A DNA stretch of 64,000 nucleotides from CAZIVP01 sp964542915 (GCA_964542915.1 CAZIVP010000004.1:186001-250000), one strand, 5' to 3'; positions 44,227-54,246 are shown, counted from the stretch's first letter. A program made the numbers and translations. The notes: generated by a model from the letters alone, not told the origin.

Positions 44227-44379
44227 AGGTTGCCCGCCCCCAATCGTCTTTTTGCTTTTATAATTATATATTTTTTATTAATTTAAATATTACTGTTATA
44301 AATAGACAAATTTAAGAGTCACTCCATTCAATTGCAAAACTAAAACGATGCATGCACACCGATGCCCGCATAAAATTAG

Positions 44380-44408
44380 TTGACGGTTGTAAACGATTAT
44401 TTTACCTT
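44380..44408 (+). promoter_or_regulatory. possible promoter of the DUF1015 gene
   Basis: TTGACG (44380-44385) and TACCTT (44403-44408) are spaced by 17 bases, about 50 bases before the start codon. The -10 box is poor, so this is tentative. Confidence 0.3.
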
Positions 44409-44458
44409 TTACCGGCTTTTGTATATGTGAGCAAGCAAACAATGAAAAGGAGAAAAGA

Positions 44459-45703
44459 ATGGCAACGATCAAGCCTTTTAAAGGATTAAGACCGAAGCGT
44501 GACCTCGCAGAGAAAGTCGCATCACCGCCCTATGATGTGTTGAATTCCGAAGAAGCCCGTGTAATGGCTAAAGATAATCCCTACTCTTTTTTGCACATCA
44601 ATAAACCCGAAATCGATTTACCTCCCGATACCGATCCTTACAGCAAAGACGTTTATCGCAAGGGAGCCGATAATCTACGTCGTTTTAAGTCCGATGGCAT
44701 TTTCATTACAGATGAGAAACCCTGTTTTTATATTTACCGCCAAATCATGGGAAACCACAGCCAATACGGTCTTGTAGCGGGCGCATCGGTTGAAGAGTAT
44801 CAAAAAAATATCATAAAAAAACACGAATTAACGCGGGCCGCAAAAGAGGAAGACCGTGTGAATCACGTCAATCACCTCAATGCTCAAACGGGACCGGTGT
44901 TTTTAACGTATAAGGCCGTACCCGAAATCGATCGTCTGATTGATCGAATTGCCGCAGGCGACGCTGAATATGACTTTACGGCCGACGACGGCATCCGACA
45001 TACGTTATGGGTCGTTGAGGACAATGATAATATCGGGCAATTGCAAGCGCTGTTTGCAAAGATTGATTATCTTTACGTAGCCGATGGCCATCACCGGTCT
45101 GCCGCTGCAGCGCGGGTCTATGAAATGCGCAAGAAAAACAATCCCAACCACACGGGCGACGAATCGTATAATTTCTTTTTAACGGTCATTTTTCCGGATA
45201 AGCAGATGCATATAATGGATTATAATCGGGTTGTCCGCGATCTCAACGGCCTCTCTGAAGAAACGTTCATCAATACCGTTAAAGAGCGCTTTCAAATCGA
45301 AGAGATTCATGGCTCCGTTTCGAAGCCCGACGCAAAACATACCTTTGTCATGTATCTGGATAATCAATGGTTTAAGCTGGCCGCCAAAGCGGGTACGTTC
45401 GATGAAGCCGACCCTGTGGGACGTCTGGATGTTTCCATATTAATGAATAACTTACTGCAACCGATTCTCGGAATCGGCGATCCACGAAAGGACGACCGTA
45501 TTGATTTTGTGGGTGGTATCCGCGGGCTGGAAGAGTTAAAAAAACGGGTTGACTCGGGCGAAATGAAGGTAGCGTTTGGTCTTTTTCCCACTTCCATCGA
45601 AGATTTGATGGCCATTGCCGACGCCAACGAAACCATGCCGCCGAAATCAACCTGGTTTGAACCGAAATTACGGAGCGGATTGGTTATTCATGAACTGGAT
45701 TAA
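44459..45703 (+). CDS. DUF1015 family protein
   Basis: A 414-residue member of a widespread soluble family of unknown biochemical function, sometimes annotated as a putative phosphatase or HPr-serine-kinase-like protein. Visible landmarks are the opening IKPFKGLRPKRDLAEKVASP, PPYDVL, YVADGHHRSAAAARVYEM in the middle, and FGLFPTSIEDLMAIAD near the end. AAGGAG lies 6 bases before ATG. It stands alone, with a bidirectional terminator after it. Confidence 0.85.
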   Translation: MATIKPFKGLRPKRDLAEKVASPPYDVLNSEEARVMAKDNPYSFLHINKPEIDLPPDTDPYSKDVYRKGADNLRRFKSDGIFITDEKPCFYIYRQIMGNHSQYGLVAGASVEEYQKNIIKKHELTRAAKEEDRVNHVNHLNAQTGPVFLTYKAVPEIDRLIDRIAAGDAEYDFTADDGIRHTLWVVEDNDNIGQLQALFAKIDYLYVADGHHRSAAAARVYEMRKKNNPNHTGDESYNFFLTVIFPDKQMHIMDYNRVVRDLNGLSEETFINTVKERFQIEEIHGSVSKPDAKHTFVMYLDNQWFKLAAKAGTFDEADPVGRLDVSILMNNLLQPILGIGDPRKDDRIDFVGGIRGLEELKKRVDSGEMKVAFGLFPTSIEDLMAIADANETMPPKSTWFEPKLRSGLVIHELD

Positions 45704-45720
45704 ACGAATACTATTATACT

Positions 45721-45757
45721 TAAAAGGCTGTACATATCCCCCTACAGCCTTTTTTAT
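45721..45757. terminator. bidirectional terminator between DUF1015 and TPR genes
   Basis: AAGGCTGTA and TACAGCCTT pair around a central loop (CATATCCCCC), with TTTTTT on the plus strand and AAAA before the stem, so it can act in both directions. It overlaps the last codons of the convergent TPR gene. Confidence 0.75.
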
Positions 45758-46902
45758 TTGAGAATGGCGCGTAACAGAATCAGAAAACCTTTTTGTCCGC
45801 GTTTTAATAATTCCAGGGATTGTTTGGGCTCTTCATATTTGGGGTTGATATTGAGGGATTTCTGAAATTCGGAAATGGCTTTCAGAAAGTAGTTTCGACA
45901 CTGGATCAAATGCAAAACGCCCCGTTCATTCCAGTAATCGGCGTAAGCCTCGTGCTTCCCTACTTCTTCCTGTATCTTCCGGACATAAAAATCGATTTCC
46001 TTATCGCTGAGCTCCCTGCCTCCAAACATAAATTTGAGGTAAAAATAATCGGTTATCGGGTTGAAATCGCCTTTGCCGATAAGCTGTAATTGTAAGCGAT
46101 GGAGGGCCGTTCGGATCTCCGTAATTGTACCCGCTTCGAATATTTGCTTCGTCTGTTCGATGGGCGCTTGCCAGTATGAGTCTTTGTATTGCTCTAATTC
46201 CTGTAATTTTTTAAGGGAGCGCTTGAGACGCGCCGGAACGATGGCTTTTTCATCGTGACTATCGATAGCTGATAAAAAAAGCAGTATTCCCAGATTCAAT
46301 TCGGCCTCAACAAAATCATCTTTTATCGACAACGCCTTCTGGAATTGGTTACGGGCTTTCTCAAATTGTTGCCCGAATGTATGAGCTACGCCTAATTCAT
46401 CGAGTAAATCGGGATATTCTGGATTCATCCCGAGGGCGGCGTGTAAGATATCAACTGCATCCTGCGGCCTGTCCATTTTTAGATAACAGGCGCCAAGACC
46501 GCGATACGCTTTCACATAATCGTTTTGTAACCGGATGGCATTTTGATAGGATTGAACCGCTTCGTCGAGTAAATTTTTTGAAAGAAAAACATTGCCCAAT
46601 CTGAAATGGGCCTGCGGTGATTTATTCGTTTGAATGCGGTCGTAGATAAAAAATAAAACCTCAAACTGTTCTTTTACATCATTATGAATTTCCGATGCGC
46701 GTTTGTGTAAATACTCCGGGTCAACCCGGGCGGTGGATTTTTTTCGAACGAAAATCGATGTCGATTGATTAAAAACGAGCGTATCGCTTTCGAAAACGCT
46801 GGATAGTGCCTGGTTATTTTCCAAATCCGTGGTGGTTTTAACCGAAAAATCCCTTTCGTTGATTCTAAGGGTATCTTCCAATGCAAATTCATCCAAATAC
46901 AA
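45754..46902 (-). CDS. cytoplasmic tetratricopeptide-repeat protein
   Basis: A 382-residue protein without a signal peptide. After an N-terminal 90 residues of unknown fold come at least three canonical TPR units (about residues 100-210): AHFRLGNVFLSKNLLDEAV, AYRGLGACYLKMDRPQDAV and LLDELGVAHTFGQQFEKA. Another follows near the C-terminus (LKAISEFQKSLNINPKYEE). Partner unknown. The start is TTG 46902 with a GGAAGAAG-like site and is uncertain. The 233 bases upstream to the next gene contain nothing I can name. Confidence 0.7.
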   Translation of the reverse strand: MYLDEFALEDTLRINERDFSVKTTTDLENNQALSSVFESDTLVFNQSTSIFVRKKSTARVDPEYLHKRASEIHNDVKEQFEVLFFIYDRIQTNKSPQAHFRLGNVFLSKNLLDEAVQSYQNAIRLQNDYVKAYRGLGACYLKMDRPQDAVDILHAALGMNPEYPDLLDELGVAHTFGQQFEKARNQFQKALSIKDDFVEAELNLGILLFLSAIDSHDEKAIVPARLKRSLKKLQELEQYKDSYWQAPIEQTKQIFEAGTITEIRTALHRLQLQLIGKGDFNPITDYFYLKFMFGGRELSDKEIDFYVRKIQEEVGKHEAYADYWNERGVLHLIQCRNYFLKAISEFQKSLNINPKYEEPKQSLELLKRGQKGFLILLRAILK

Positions 46903-47135
46903 CTTCGTCTTCTTCCATGTTATTAATCCAAATGATGCACAATATAACGGTAATGTTTTTGGATTTCAATTCCATTCTCTTGCACTTAAACGGATTATGA
47001 CGATTTATCGGGCTGTGTTCGGATTACAGCTTTTGTGGAGGTATTTAATCAGGTGAATTAATACAATGCCAATGAATGGGGAACAAAAACCAAATCAATT
47101 TAAATACATGTGAAATTTCCGGAAAACGGGCATGT

Positions 47136-47573
47136 TCAGGAAGGGGTTTGCACCGCAGGACGTAACAATGTATCGACTTTTGCTTTTAAAAGATCCACGT
47201 CAAACGGTTTGGCAATCATATCGTCTGCGTCGCGCGCCAGAGCTTTTTCTATGCTACGATCCGGCGGAAAATACACATACATGACTAAAATTTTAAGTTT
47301 AGGGTGTGTTTGTTTGAGTTTGCTAATGATTTTGATGGAGTCTTTGGTTGCAAAATCCGCTTCGATCAATAGTAGATCGATTTTGTAAAGGATAATGGAA
47401 TAATCGATATACTCCATCCCCTGACGGGTTCTTACATTGTAATTGTCTTCCAAATAGAGCCGAACATTTCGGCAAAAATCCTCGTCGGGATCGATAACCA
47501 AAATATTCTTTTTACTCGTCGCACATGCTCGTTCCATGTTTTTTCTATTTGCAAACGTAATGCCACTGCGCAT
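47136..47573 (-). CDS. receiver-domain protein with Glu at the phosphorylation site
   Basis: A 145-residue stand-alone response-regulator receiver. The beta-1 acidic cluster is IDPDED, and the beta-5 Lys is present in MIAKPFD (about residue 122). At the end of beta 3, where DLVLLD is expected, the sequence is DLLLIE, so the phospho-accepting Asp is Glu (about residue 71). The Thr/Ser after beta 4 is also not evident (ILVMYVY). It may be a constitutively active or phosphorylation-independent regulator. The start is uncertain: ATG 47573 or ATG 47537. The 272-base gap to the OmpA gene shows no other feature. Confidence 0.78.
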   Translation of the reverse strand: MRSGITFANRKNMERACATSKKNILVIDPDEDFCRNVRLYLEDNYNVRTRQGMEYIDYSIILYKIDLLLIEADFATKDSIKIISKLKQTHPKLKILVMYVYFPPDRSIEKALARDADDMIAKPFDVDLLKAKVDTLLRPAVQTPS

Positions 47574-47845
47574 TACTCAGATATATGGCGACGGCAGGAC
47601 ATTGCGCTTTAATCGCAAAGTACTCAATATTGAATTACAGGATATTAATTTTTTTGAATTTATAAAGCAATAAGCTTTGTGTTAACCCATTGAAATATAA
47701 TAAAATCAATGTAAATGAAGAGGGTAACAATTGTGGACCGCCAACCAGCGCTTCTCAGATTTAAAATTAGCATTTAACCGTTTCTTACTTTTGAGAATAC
47801 GAAGTCAGTTGAGAAACGCTTAACAAAACGTGGAACGAATCGATA

Positions 47846-49264
47846 TCAATCAAGAGAAATTATAACATCGATACGGCGGTTATGGGCGCGTCCTTCCGAG
47901 GTTTTATTGGTATCGATGGGTTCCTGATCGCCCATACCGTAATGCCCGATCTGTTCGTTTTCGATTTCCATGTTGGCCAGTAAATATTCTTTTACGGCCA
48001 GTGCACGTTTTTCGGACAACATTTTGTTGATGCGGGCGTTGCCAGTGGCGTCGGTATGGCCTTCGATGATATAGTAATAATCGGAAAACTCGCGTAACGC
48101 CCGTTCAACTTTTGTAAGCAATGAAAAATACTCGGGCTGAATAATCGCTTTGCCCGTTTGAAAATTCAGTCCGTACAAATGGATGACCAGTTCATTGCCG
48201 GTAAAAACAACGTGCGCCTCATCTTTGCTGAATAATTCTTTTATCGTTTCGATTTTCTCTTCCTGGCGTTGTTTTGCCTCGAGTTCGGCGGAGATATTCG
48301 CTTCGATTTCGCGTATGGAGTTTAATTCCTCTTCAAGGCGGGCATTATCTTCGATCAAACGTTTCTTTTCCTCTTTTAGCTCATCCACATAAGCAACCAG
48401 TGTGAGCACCGTTGGTTCAAGTCCTTCGTCAAATCGCGGTTCATAATTAAATAGAGAGCTTATTTGTTTTAAATAATCTTCAAACTTCAGAAAAAGTTTT
48501 TCCCAATTGTCATCTTCTCGCTTAAGGGCTTTGATGGTTTTGGCCAAATATTGGGCATGACGGGCCTGATATGCAGCATCGTTGGCTTTGGCGAGAGCTT
48601 CATCTTTAGCATAACGATCCTGGTTAAGCTGTTTTTCCGCCTCATTTAATAGGTTTTTAGCGGACATCAACGTACGATAACAATATTCATCCGCTTCAAC
48701 CTCTTCGGCTTTTGCAATTTGTTCGCGGGCTTCGCCAAGAATTCCGACTTTAATGGCTTTCAACTCAACGTTTTTATACCGTTTAAGGGCTTCTTTGCCA
48801 TCCTCGCGAGCATCTTCCATATCGTCTTCTTCCAGATTCCGGGCCGCATCATAGAATTTCGATTCGGCTTTTTCCCATAGTTCGTGTACATGCAGCGGAG
48901 CCTGAGCGTTTAAAGCGGCTTCCCGGGCTTCCAGTGTTTTTTGAAACGTCAGATTTGCCAATCGAATAATCTCCTGGGCTTTGAGTGCATACTCCCTGGA
49001 TTTATTCAACTCTTTGCGAATTTTAACGATTTTGCCTTCCTTTTCTTCGTAAAGCTCATTGGCCTTACGAAAATGCTCGATCGCTTTATCGAAGTTTTCC
49101 GGCGACAGGAGTTCACCGTTATCCTTACGAATAGAATCAATTAAACTCTCGTAATCCCTGAATAAATTTTCCTTTAACCGTTCCTGCGCAGAAAGTGTAC
49201 CAAGAGTGAATAATGCAATCGGAATGAGCCACACCAGCACCTTCAGTTGTTTGTATCGTTTCAT
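47846..49264 (-). CDS. OmpA-domain protein with long coiled coil
   Basis: A 472-residue secreted protein with a signal peptide (VLVWLIPIALFTLGTLSA). A long helical/coiled-coil region (about residues 30-330, repeated Lys-Glu-Ala stretches such as ALEAREAALNAQ) precedes a C-terminal OmpA peptidoglycan-binding domain (EGHTDATGNARINKMLSEKRA, ending AHNRRIDVIISLD). It probably tethers the envelope to peptidoglycan across the periplasm. ATG 49264 gives a clean signal. Neighbours give no specific role. Confidence 0.83.
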   Translation of the reverse strand: MKRYKQLKVLVWLIPIALFTLGTLSAQERLKENLFRDYESLIDSIRKDNGELLSPENFDKAIEHFRKANELYEEKEGKIVKIRKELNKSREYALKAQEIIRLANLTFQKTLEAREAALNAQAPLHVHELWEKAESKFYDAARNLEEDDMEDAREDGKEALKRYKNVELKAIKVGILGEAREQIAKAEEVEADEYCYRTLMSAKNLLNEAEKQLNQDRYAKDEALAKANDAAYQARHAQYLAKTIKALKREDDNWEKLFLKFEDYLKQISSLFNYEPRFDEGLEPTVLTLVAYVDELKEEKKRLIEDNARLEEELNSIREIEANISAELEAKQRQEEKIETIKELFSKDEAHVVFTGNELVIHLYGLNFQTGKAIIQPEYFSLLTKVERALREFSDYYYIIEGHTDATGNARINKMLSEKRALAVKEYLLANMEIENEQIGHYGMGDQEPIDTNKTSEGRAHNRRIDVIISLD

Positions 49265-49383
49265 ATTTTAACTCCCGTCTCGCCTCTAAGTTATCAATAA
49301 TGAATATATTCAAGTTTACATTTTTATTGCTTTTAAGTCAACATACAGGTGTTGTGAATCTATCCATACTCTTATTATAACAT

Positions 49384-50517
49384 TTAGTTTTTTAAAAAAC
49401 GGGCAATGCGATGGGTAGCCGTAGCGCTTATTCCTTTCACAGAAATAGCCGCATTTTCGATGCCGTGTTTTTCCAGATATTTAAGAATTTCGTCGGTGTT
49501 TCGTGCATAATACACGCGTTTTTTACCATTCGTAATTAATTCGGCACCTTTTGCAATGTAACGTGCATATTCGCCTACACTGATTATCAGATCGATGGGC
49601 AGGGCCGAGAGAAAATATCCCATATTGAGATGCTGATCTTCCACATTGATGCCGGCGCCGCTCATGTCGCCTACAATAAATATAAGCTGCTTACAAAACG
49701 GCTTAAAAGCAATTAATGAACGCGCCGCCTTGCTCATAGACTGCGGCGTGGCATAATAGCTCTCATCCAGCATGTAAGTATCGCCAAAATGGTGCAGACG
49801 TCCATGCCCCGGCGGCAACTTTAAATGTTGATCGAAGATATTGATGATCTCTTCTGTTTTAAAACCCAACTGAACGGCCGTTGCAGCGGCGGCTAAAAAA
49901 TTATAGACATCCTGAATGCTGTAAAGAGGTAAACGTATTTCATATTGATCGTTCAGGGTCAACTGTGTGCCCTGAGGTCCTTTTTGACGGATATCGCGGG
50001 CATAGTATTCAGCCGCCGGTGTAATTCCATACTTAATGATTTTATTAACGGTGATGTACTGACTTAAAGCAGACGTCATCTCATCGTCCTGATTAAGGAT
50101 GGCGACCCCATCCCGGTTCAAATATTTCACGACTTCTGATTTTTTTAAGGCGATTTTAACCATTCCGCCGAGATAGTTTAAATGCGAATCCCCAATATTG
50201 GTAACGATGCCCATGTCGGGTTTAATCATACGCAACAACTCGGCAAAATTTTGATTTTGTCTGTAGTCGAATTCAAACAAAGCAAAGCGATAATCGTTGG
50301 AAAGACGATTCAGGGTGTCTATGACGGTTTTCCAATTGCCGATATTGTTTTTAGGCCTTAACACCTTCCCTTTTCGGGACAGCACGGTTTGAAGCATGTG
50401 CAGGGTGGAGGTTTTGCCGACATGGCCGGTAATCCCAATTACTTTTCCGTTGAAAGCTTTGCGTAATTGCAGATAGCGTTTCCGGTCTTCATTCGTCAAG
50501 GGCGGCGTCGTAGTCAA
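49384..50517 (-). CDS. MurF-like Mur ligase family protein
   Basis: A 377-residue ATP-dependent amide ligase with the P-loop GHVGKTST (about residues 31-38), the central-domain Glu/Asn-His region (FEFDYR, NIGDSHL) and the C-domain opening DESYYATPQSM, which resembles the MurF DSYNANP motif. It lacks the separate N-terminal UDP-substrate domain of MurF and is about 80 residues shorter, so its substrate is probably not UDP-MurNAc-tripeptide. GGAGAG lies 5 bases before TTG 50517. No cell-wall gene is adjacent, and the 134-base gap upstream to the DUF1992 gene is empty. Confidence 0.75.
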   Translation of the reverse strand: MTTTPPLTNEDRKRYLQLRKAFNGKVIGITGHVGKTSTLHMLQTVLSRKGKVLRPKNNIGNWKTVIDTLNRLSNDYRFALFEFDYRQNQNFAELLRMIKPDMGIVTNIGDSHLNYLGGMVKIALKKSEVVKYLNRDGVAILNQDDEMTSALSQYITVNKIIKYGITPAAEYYARDIRQKGPQGTQLTLNDQYEIRLPLYSIQDVYNFLAAAATAVQLGFKTEEIINIFDQHLKLPPGHGRLHHFGDTYMLDESYYATPQSMSKAARSLIAFKPFCKQLIFIVGDMSGAGINVEDQHLNMGYFLSALPIDLIISVGEYARYIAKGAELITNGKKRVYYARNTDEILKYLEKHGIENAAISVKGISATATHRIARFLKN

Positions 50518-50651
50518 TTTATCTCTCCGTTTTCATTTTAATTAAACCAGCAATTTAATAAGGAACAATCCGGGCGACAATTTAAAATGGATCATTTTGC
50601 AAATAGCCGAATCAGCGCGTTATGAATTACCGAAGAATGCATAAACAACCT

Positions 50652-50978
50652 TCATTTGAGTCCACCTCCCTGCTTTTCGATAAGCATGCCCAATTGCGCC
50701 GTTTTAAAGGCGCGTTTTCTTTTAATCTTTTGATGTTCGGCGGGACGGGCAGAAAATTTAATCTTTTGTTTTAATCGATATCTTTCTCGGCTGAGTTCAA
50801 CCTCCGGCAGAATGACATTGGCGTTTTTGAGTATGGAATACCCGATTCGCATCTGCTTTGGCATGGCAAAGTAATCGCTTAAATCAACGGGTTTGCCGGC
50901 ACAGGACAAGTTATCAAATTGACCCTCTTTTTGGGCTTCTTTTATTTTTCCTTCAGCTATTGCACCAATAAAACGCAC
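50652..50978 (-). CDS. DUF1992 (DnaJ-C28-like) domain protein
   Basis: A 108-residue protein matching the conserved DUF1992/DNAJC28 domain: AEGKIKEAQKEGQFDNLSCAGKP is read with the family's IxxAxxxGxFDNLxGxGKPL pattern, then MRIGYSILKNANVILPEVEL. Function unknown. The start is GTG 50978 after GGGGAGGAG. It follows the small membrane protein gene by 18 bases and is probably co-transcribed with it. Confidence 0.8.
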   Translation of the reverse strand: MRFIGAIAEGKIKEAQKEGQFDNLSCAGKPVDLSDYFAMPKQMRIGYSILKNANVILPEVELSRERYRLKQKIKFSARPAEHQKIKRKRAFKTAQLGMLIEKQGGGLK

Positions 50979-50996
50979 CGTTTCTCCTCCCCTTCT

Positions 50997-51389
50997 CTAA
51001 ATTGCTGTACGGGCACCGTAATATGCGGTTGGAAAGAATAACAAAATTCCGATAATCCAAAACCAGATCGGATGCGGAAACAGGCTCATATTGATGATAG
51101 CGAGGACGAGCAATATGATGCCCACAATCAAACCCTGGGCAAAGTTTTCGCGCTTGCTTACGACCGTCGCCAGCCAACTGCCCGCGAAGGTGCCGGCTGC
51201 CCAGGCCAGTAAAACAAAAAGTTTGTTCGCTAACGGGATCATTTCCGGATGAGTTCTCAGGGATTCCATATCATTCATGTTCAACTCAGAAGGGAGCGGA
51301 AATAACTGTATGCCAATCCACTCCACACCCATAATTATAAGTACCGCGATCACTAATCCGGCCAATACGCTTAAAATTTTCCTCAGCAT
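50997..51389 (-). CDS. small four-helix membrane protein
   Basis: A 130-residue hydrophobic protein with four predicted helices: ILSVLAGLVIAVLIIMGVEW, a second with LANKLFVLLAWAAGTFAGSWLA split by Gly, then GLIVGIILLVLAIINM and WFWIIGILLFFPTAYYG. No family function is known to me. GGGAG lies 7 bases before ATG 51389, favouring it over ATG 51395. It is paired with the DUF1992 gene. Confidence 0.65.
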   Translation of the reverse strand: MLRKILSVLAGLVIAVLIIMGVEWIGIQLFPLPSELNMNDMESLRTHPEMIPLANKLFVLLAWAAGTFAGSWLATVVSKRENFAQGLIVGIILLVLAIINMSLFPHPIWFWIIGILLFFPTAYYGARTAI

Positions 51390-51547
51390 AAACATACTCC
51401 CTTTTTAAATCCGTTACACTGCCTGTGCTGCATTCTTTTTCGCTTATGCATGTAAATCCGGATGCAACAAACATAACGATTTACAATTTAACTTTATTCA
51501 AACGTAGTAATTTTTATTTTAAAAAAATGTGACGAAACAAATTGCCA

Positions 51548-51576
51548 TTGACTTATATATAATTACTGTTTATCAT
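51548..51576 (+). promoter_or_regulatory. alaS promoter
   Basis: TTGACT (51548-51553) and TATCAT (51571-51576) are 17 bases apart and predict a leader of about 45 bases before alaS. Confidence 0.55.
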
Positions 51577-51627
51577 AAACGCTTTAAATTTATCCAATTA
51601 AGGAATACGATAAAAGGGGTCAGGGGT

Positions 51628-54246
51628 ATGACTTCCAAAGAAATTCGTCAACAATTTATCGATTTTTTTAAAGATAAAAAGCATACGTTTGTGCCAAGTT
51701 CGCCTGTCGTACCGCAAGATGATCCAACCCTGCTCTTTACCAACGCCGGCATGAATCAGTTTAAAGATGTTTTTCTGGGAAAGGGTACGCGTCCCTACAA
51801 CCGGGCGGTTAATACCCAGAAATGCATACGCGTTAGCGGCAAACATAACGATTTGGAAGAAGTGGGTCATGATACCTACCATCATACCTTTTTTGAGATG
51901 CTGGGTAACTGGTCTTTCGGCGATTATTACAAAAGGGAAGCCATCTTGTGGGCCTGGGAGCTTTTGACCGAGGTATGGGGATTACCCAAAGAAGCGCTTT
52001 ATGCCACTGTCTATACGACCGACGATGAAGCAGCTGATTTATGGGCTAACGTGACCGAAGTAAATCCCGACCAGATTTTACGGTTTGGCGAAGAGGACAA
52101 TTTTTGGGAAATGGGTGCGACCGGCCCCTGTGGGCCTTGTTCCGAAATCCATATCGATCTGGGGCCTGAATATTGCAATGGCAATCACGACGGTGAATGT
52201 TATGTAAATGCCAATTGTCCGCGGTTTATTGAAATCTGGAATCTTGTTTTCATTCAATACTACCGCGATGAGGACGGCGTTTTGCATCCTTTGCCCGAAA
52301 AACACGTGGATACCGGCGCGGGTTTTGAGCGCTTGGTAGCCATACTTCAGGATAAACATTCAAACTACGATACCGATTTATTCACTCCCATCATCGCCGA
52401 TATCGCAAAGCTGACCGCAAGCGATTATCAAACCTCTTCCGTTCAGTCAGCCTATCATGTGATCGCCGATCACATTCGTATGCTCACGTTTTCCATAGCC
52501 GATGGCGGTTTACCATCGAGCGAAGGCCGCGGATACGTTATGCGCCGTATACTGCGGCGCGCGGCGCGTTACGGAAGAAAGCTCGAAATGCATGAACCTT
52601 TCATATATAAACTCGTACCAACGGTTATTAAAGTGATGGGTGAAGCTTTCCCGGAAATTATTGAACGCCGCGACCATGTTGAGGCGGTGATACGCTCGGA
52701 AGAGGAGCACTTTAACCGAACGCTGGATCGCGGAATCGAAATATTTGATAAAATAACGGAACGTTTAAAATCGAATAAAAAAATCACAATCCCCGGCGAG
52801 GAGGTATTCAAACTTTACGATACATACGGTTTTCCGGTTGATTTAACCCGTATCATGGCCGATGAAAAGGGCTTTAAAATTGATATGGAAGGCTTTGAAC
52901 AAGAAATGGAGATGCAGCGCCAAAGAGCACGTGCTGCCTCGCGCTTTGACGTCAAAACATCTTTGGATCAGGATTGGACCGTTCTGAATGAAGGACCCGA
53001 TTCCAAATTTGTGGGCTACGAAGACGTCGCCATTGAAACACACATTATGCGTTACGCCGTTGATGAACAGAGAATCCGGGTGGTATTAAGTGAAACGCCG
53101 TTCTATGCCGAATCCGGAGGACAAATCGGCGATCGTGGTTTGATATCTGGCGACGGTTTCGAACTGACGGTTACCGATACACAAAAAGAAGGCGATCGCA
53201 TCATCCATATCTGTGCGCCCGTAGCCGACTTTAAACCTTTTTCAGACAAGGTCGTGGCGCAGGTTATCTCTTTCCGACGTCAGAACACAGCAAAAAACCA
53301 CACCGCGACGCACCTGCTCCATGCCGGCCTGCGAAGCGTATTGGGCGATCATATCAATCAGGCCGGTTCCCTGGTGGAGCCGGATCGTCTCAGATTCGAT
53401 TTTACCCATTTTGAAAAAATAAGCGAAGAACAACTCAATAAAATCGAATCCATCGTCAATCAAAAAATTTTACAAAATATCCCGCTGGAAGTGGCCGAAC
53501 AGAAATTTGAAGAGGCAAAAAAGAAGGGTGCAGTGGCGCTGTTCGGAGAAAAATACGGCGACGTGGTGCGCACGATCCAGATAGCGGATTTTAGTCTTGA
53601 ATTATGCGGCGGTACTCATGTGAATGCTACGGGCGAAATTGGCGCATTTTATATTACCTATGAAAGCGGCATCGCATCCGGCGTACGGCGCATCGAAGCC
53701 ATTACCGGCCCCGCAGCCCTGAAATACGTCCAGAATACGCGCAAAACCGTGCAGAAATTAAGCAGCCTTTTAAACAGCAATGAAGATGACGTCGTATCCA
53801 AAGTGCAACAATTACTTGAAGACAAACGGAGTTTAGAGAAAGCCCTGCAAAAGAAAAAACAATCCGAGTTATCTTCCGATTTGGATGAAATACTGGCGCG
53901 GACGGAAACCATTAATGACGTTCAGGTGCTCATCCACCACGTGGAGAACACGGAAGTCGAACAATTGAAACAACTGGGCGATCGTATTCGGGAAAAGGCC
54001 AAGGCGACCGCGGCCTTACTTTTGGCTGAAAACGACGGAAAGCTGAATTTGGTTTGCATGGTAACTGACGATTTAATTCAGAATAAGCACCTGAAAGCCG
54101 GAGATCTGATTAGCAGAACAGCGAAAGCCGCCGGCGGAGGCGGGGGCGGACGCCCACACCTGGCAACCGCAGGCGCCCGGGATTCCAGCAAATTACAAAA
54201 CGCCATTGATACTTTTAAATCCCTGATCCGGGAACAAACCCAATAA
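51628..54246 (+). CDS. alaS: alanyl-tRNA synthetase
   Basis: Class II synthetase charging tRNA-Ala; 872 residues. In order: catalytic domain (FVPSSPVVPQDDPTLLFTNAGMNQF is its opening region, read in parts), tRNA-recognition domain, editing domain with HTATHLLHA and CGGTHV, then a coiled coil and the C-Ala domain ending in the Gly-rich AAGGGGGGRPHLATAGA. The frame is open to 51529, but GGGG lies just before ATG 51628 and MTSKEIRQQF is the conserved start, so that is used. It leads a plus-strand group with the M1 peptidase, 31 bases away. Confidence 0.97.
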   Translation: MTSKEIRQQFIDFFKDKKHTFVPSSPVVPQDDPTLLFTNAGMNQFKDVFLGKGTRPYNRAVNTQKCIRVSGKHNDLEEVGHDTYHHTFFEMLGNWSFGDYYKREAILWAWELLTEVWGLPKEALYATVYTTDDEAADLWANVTEVNPDQILRFGEEDNFWEMGATGPCGPCSEIHIDLGPEYCNGNHDGECYVNANCPRFIEIWNLVFIQYYRDEDGVLHPLPEKHVDTGAGFERLVAILQDKHSNYDTDLFTPIIADIAKLTASDYQTSSVQSAYHVIADHIRMLTFSIADGGLPSSEGRGYVMRRILRRAARYGRKLEMHEPFIYKLVPTVIKVMGEAFPEIIERRDHVEAVIRSEEEHFNRTLDRGIEIFDKITERLKSNKKITIPGEEVFKLYDTYGFPVDLTRIMADEKGFKIDMEGFEQEMEMQRQRARAASRFDVKTSLDQDWTVLNEGPDSKFVGYEDVAIETHIMRYAVDEQRIRVVLSETPFYAESGGQIGDRGLISGDGFELTVTDTQKEGDRIIHICAPVADFKPFSDKVVAQVISFRRQNTAKNHTATHLLHAGLRSVLGDHINQAGSLVEPDRLRFDFTHFEKISEEQLNKIESIVNQKILQNIPLEVAEQKFEEAKKKGAVALFGEKYGDVVRTIQIADFSLELCGGTHVNATGEIGAFYITYESGIASGVRRIEAITGPAALKYVQNTRKTVQKLSSLLNSNEDDVVSKVQQLLEDKRSLEKALQKKKQSELSSDLDEILARTETINDVQVLIHHVENTEVEQLKQLGDRIREKAKATAALLLAENDGKLNLVCMVTDDLIQNKHLKAGDLISRTAKAAGGGGGGRPHLATAGARDSSKLQNAIDTFKSLIREQTQ

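Noticed and set aside
44227..44458. Possible second promoter for dnaE in the divergent spacer
   Set aside because: TTGTCT and TTAAAT are spaced acceptably on the minus strand but both boxes are poor in an A/T-rich region where such matches are common.
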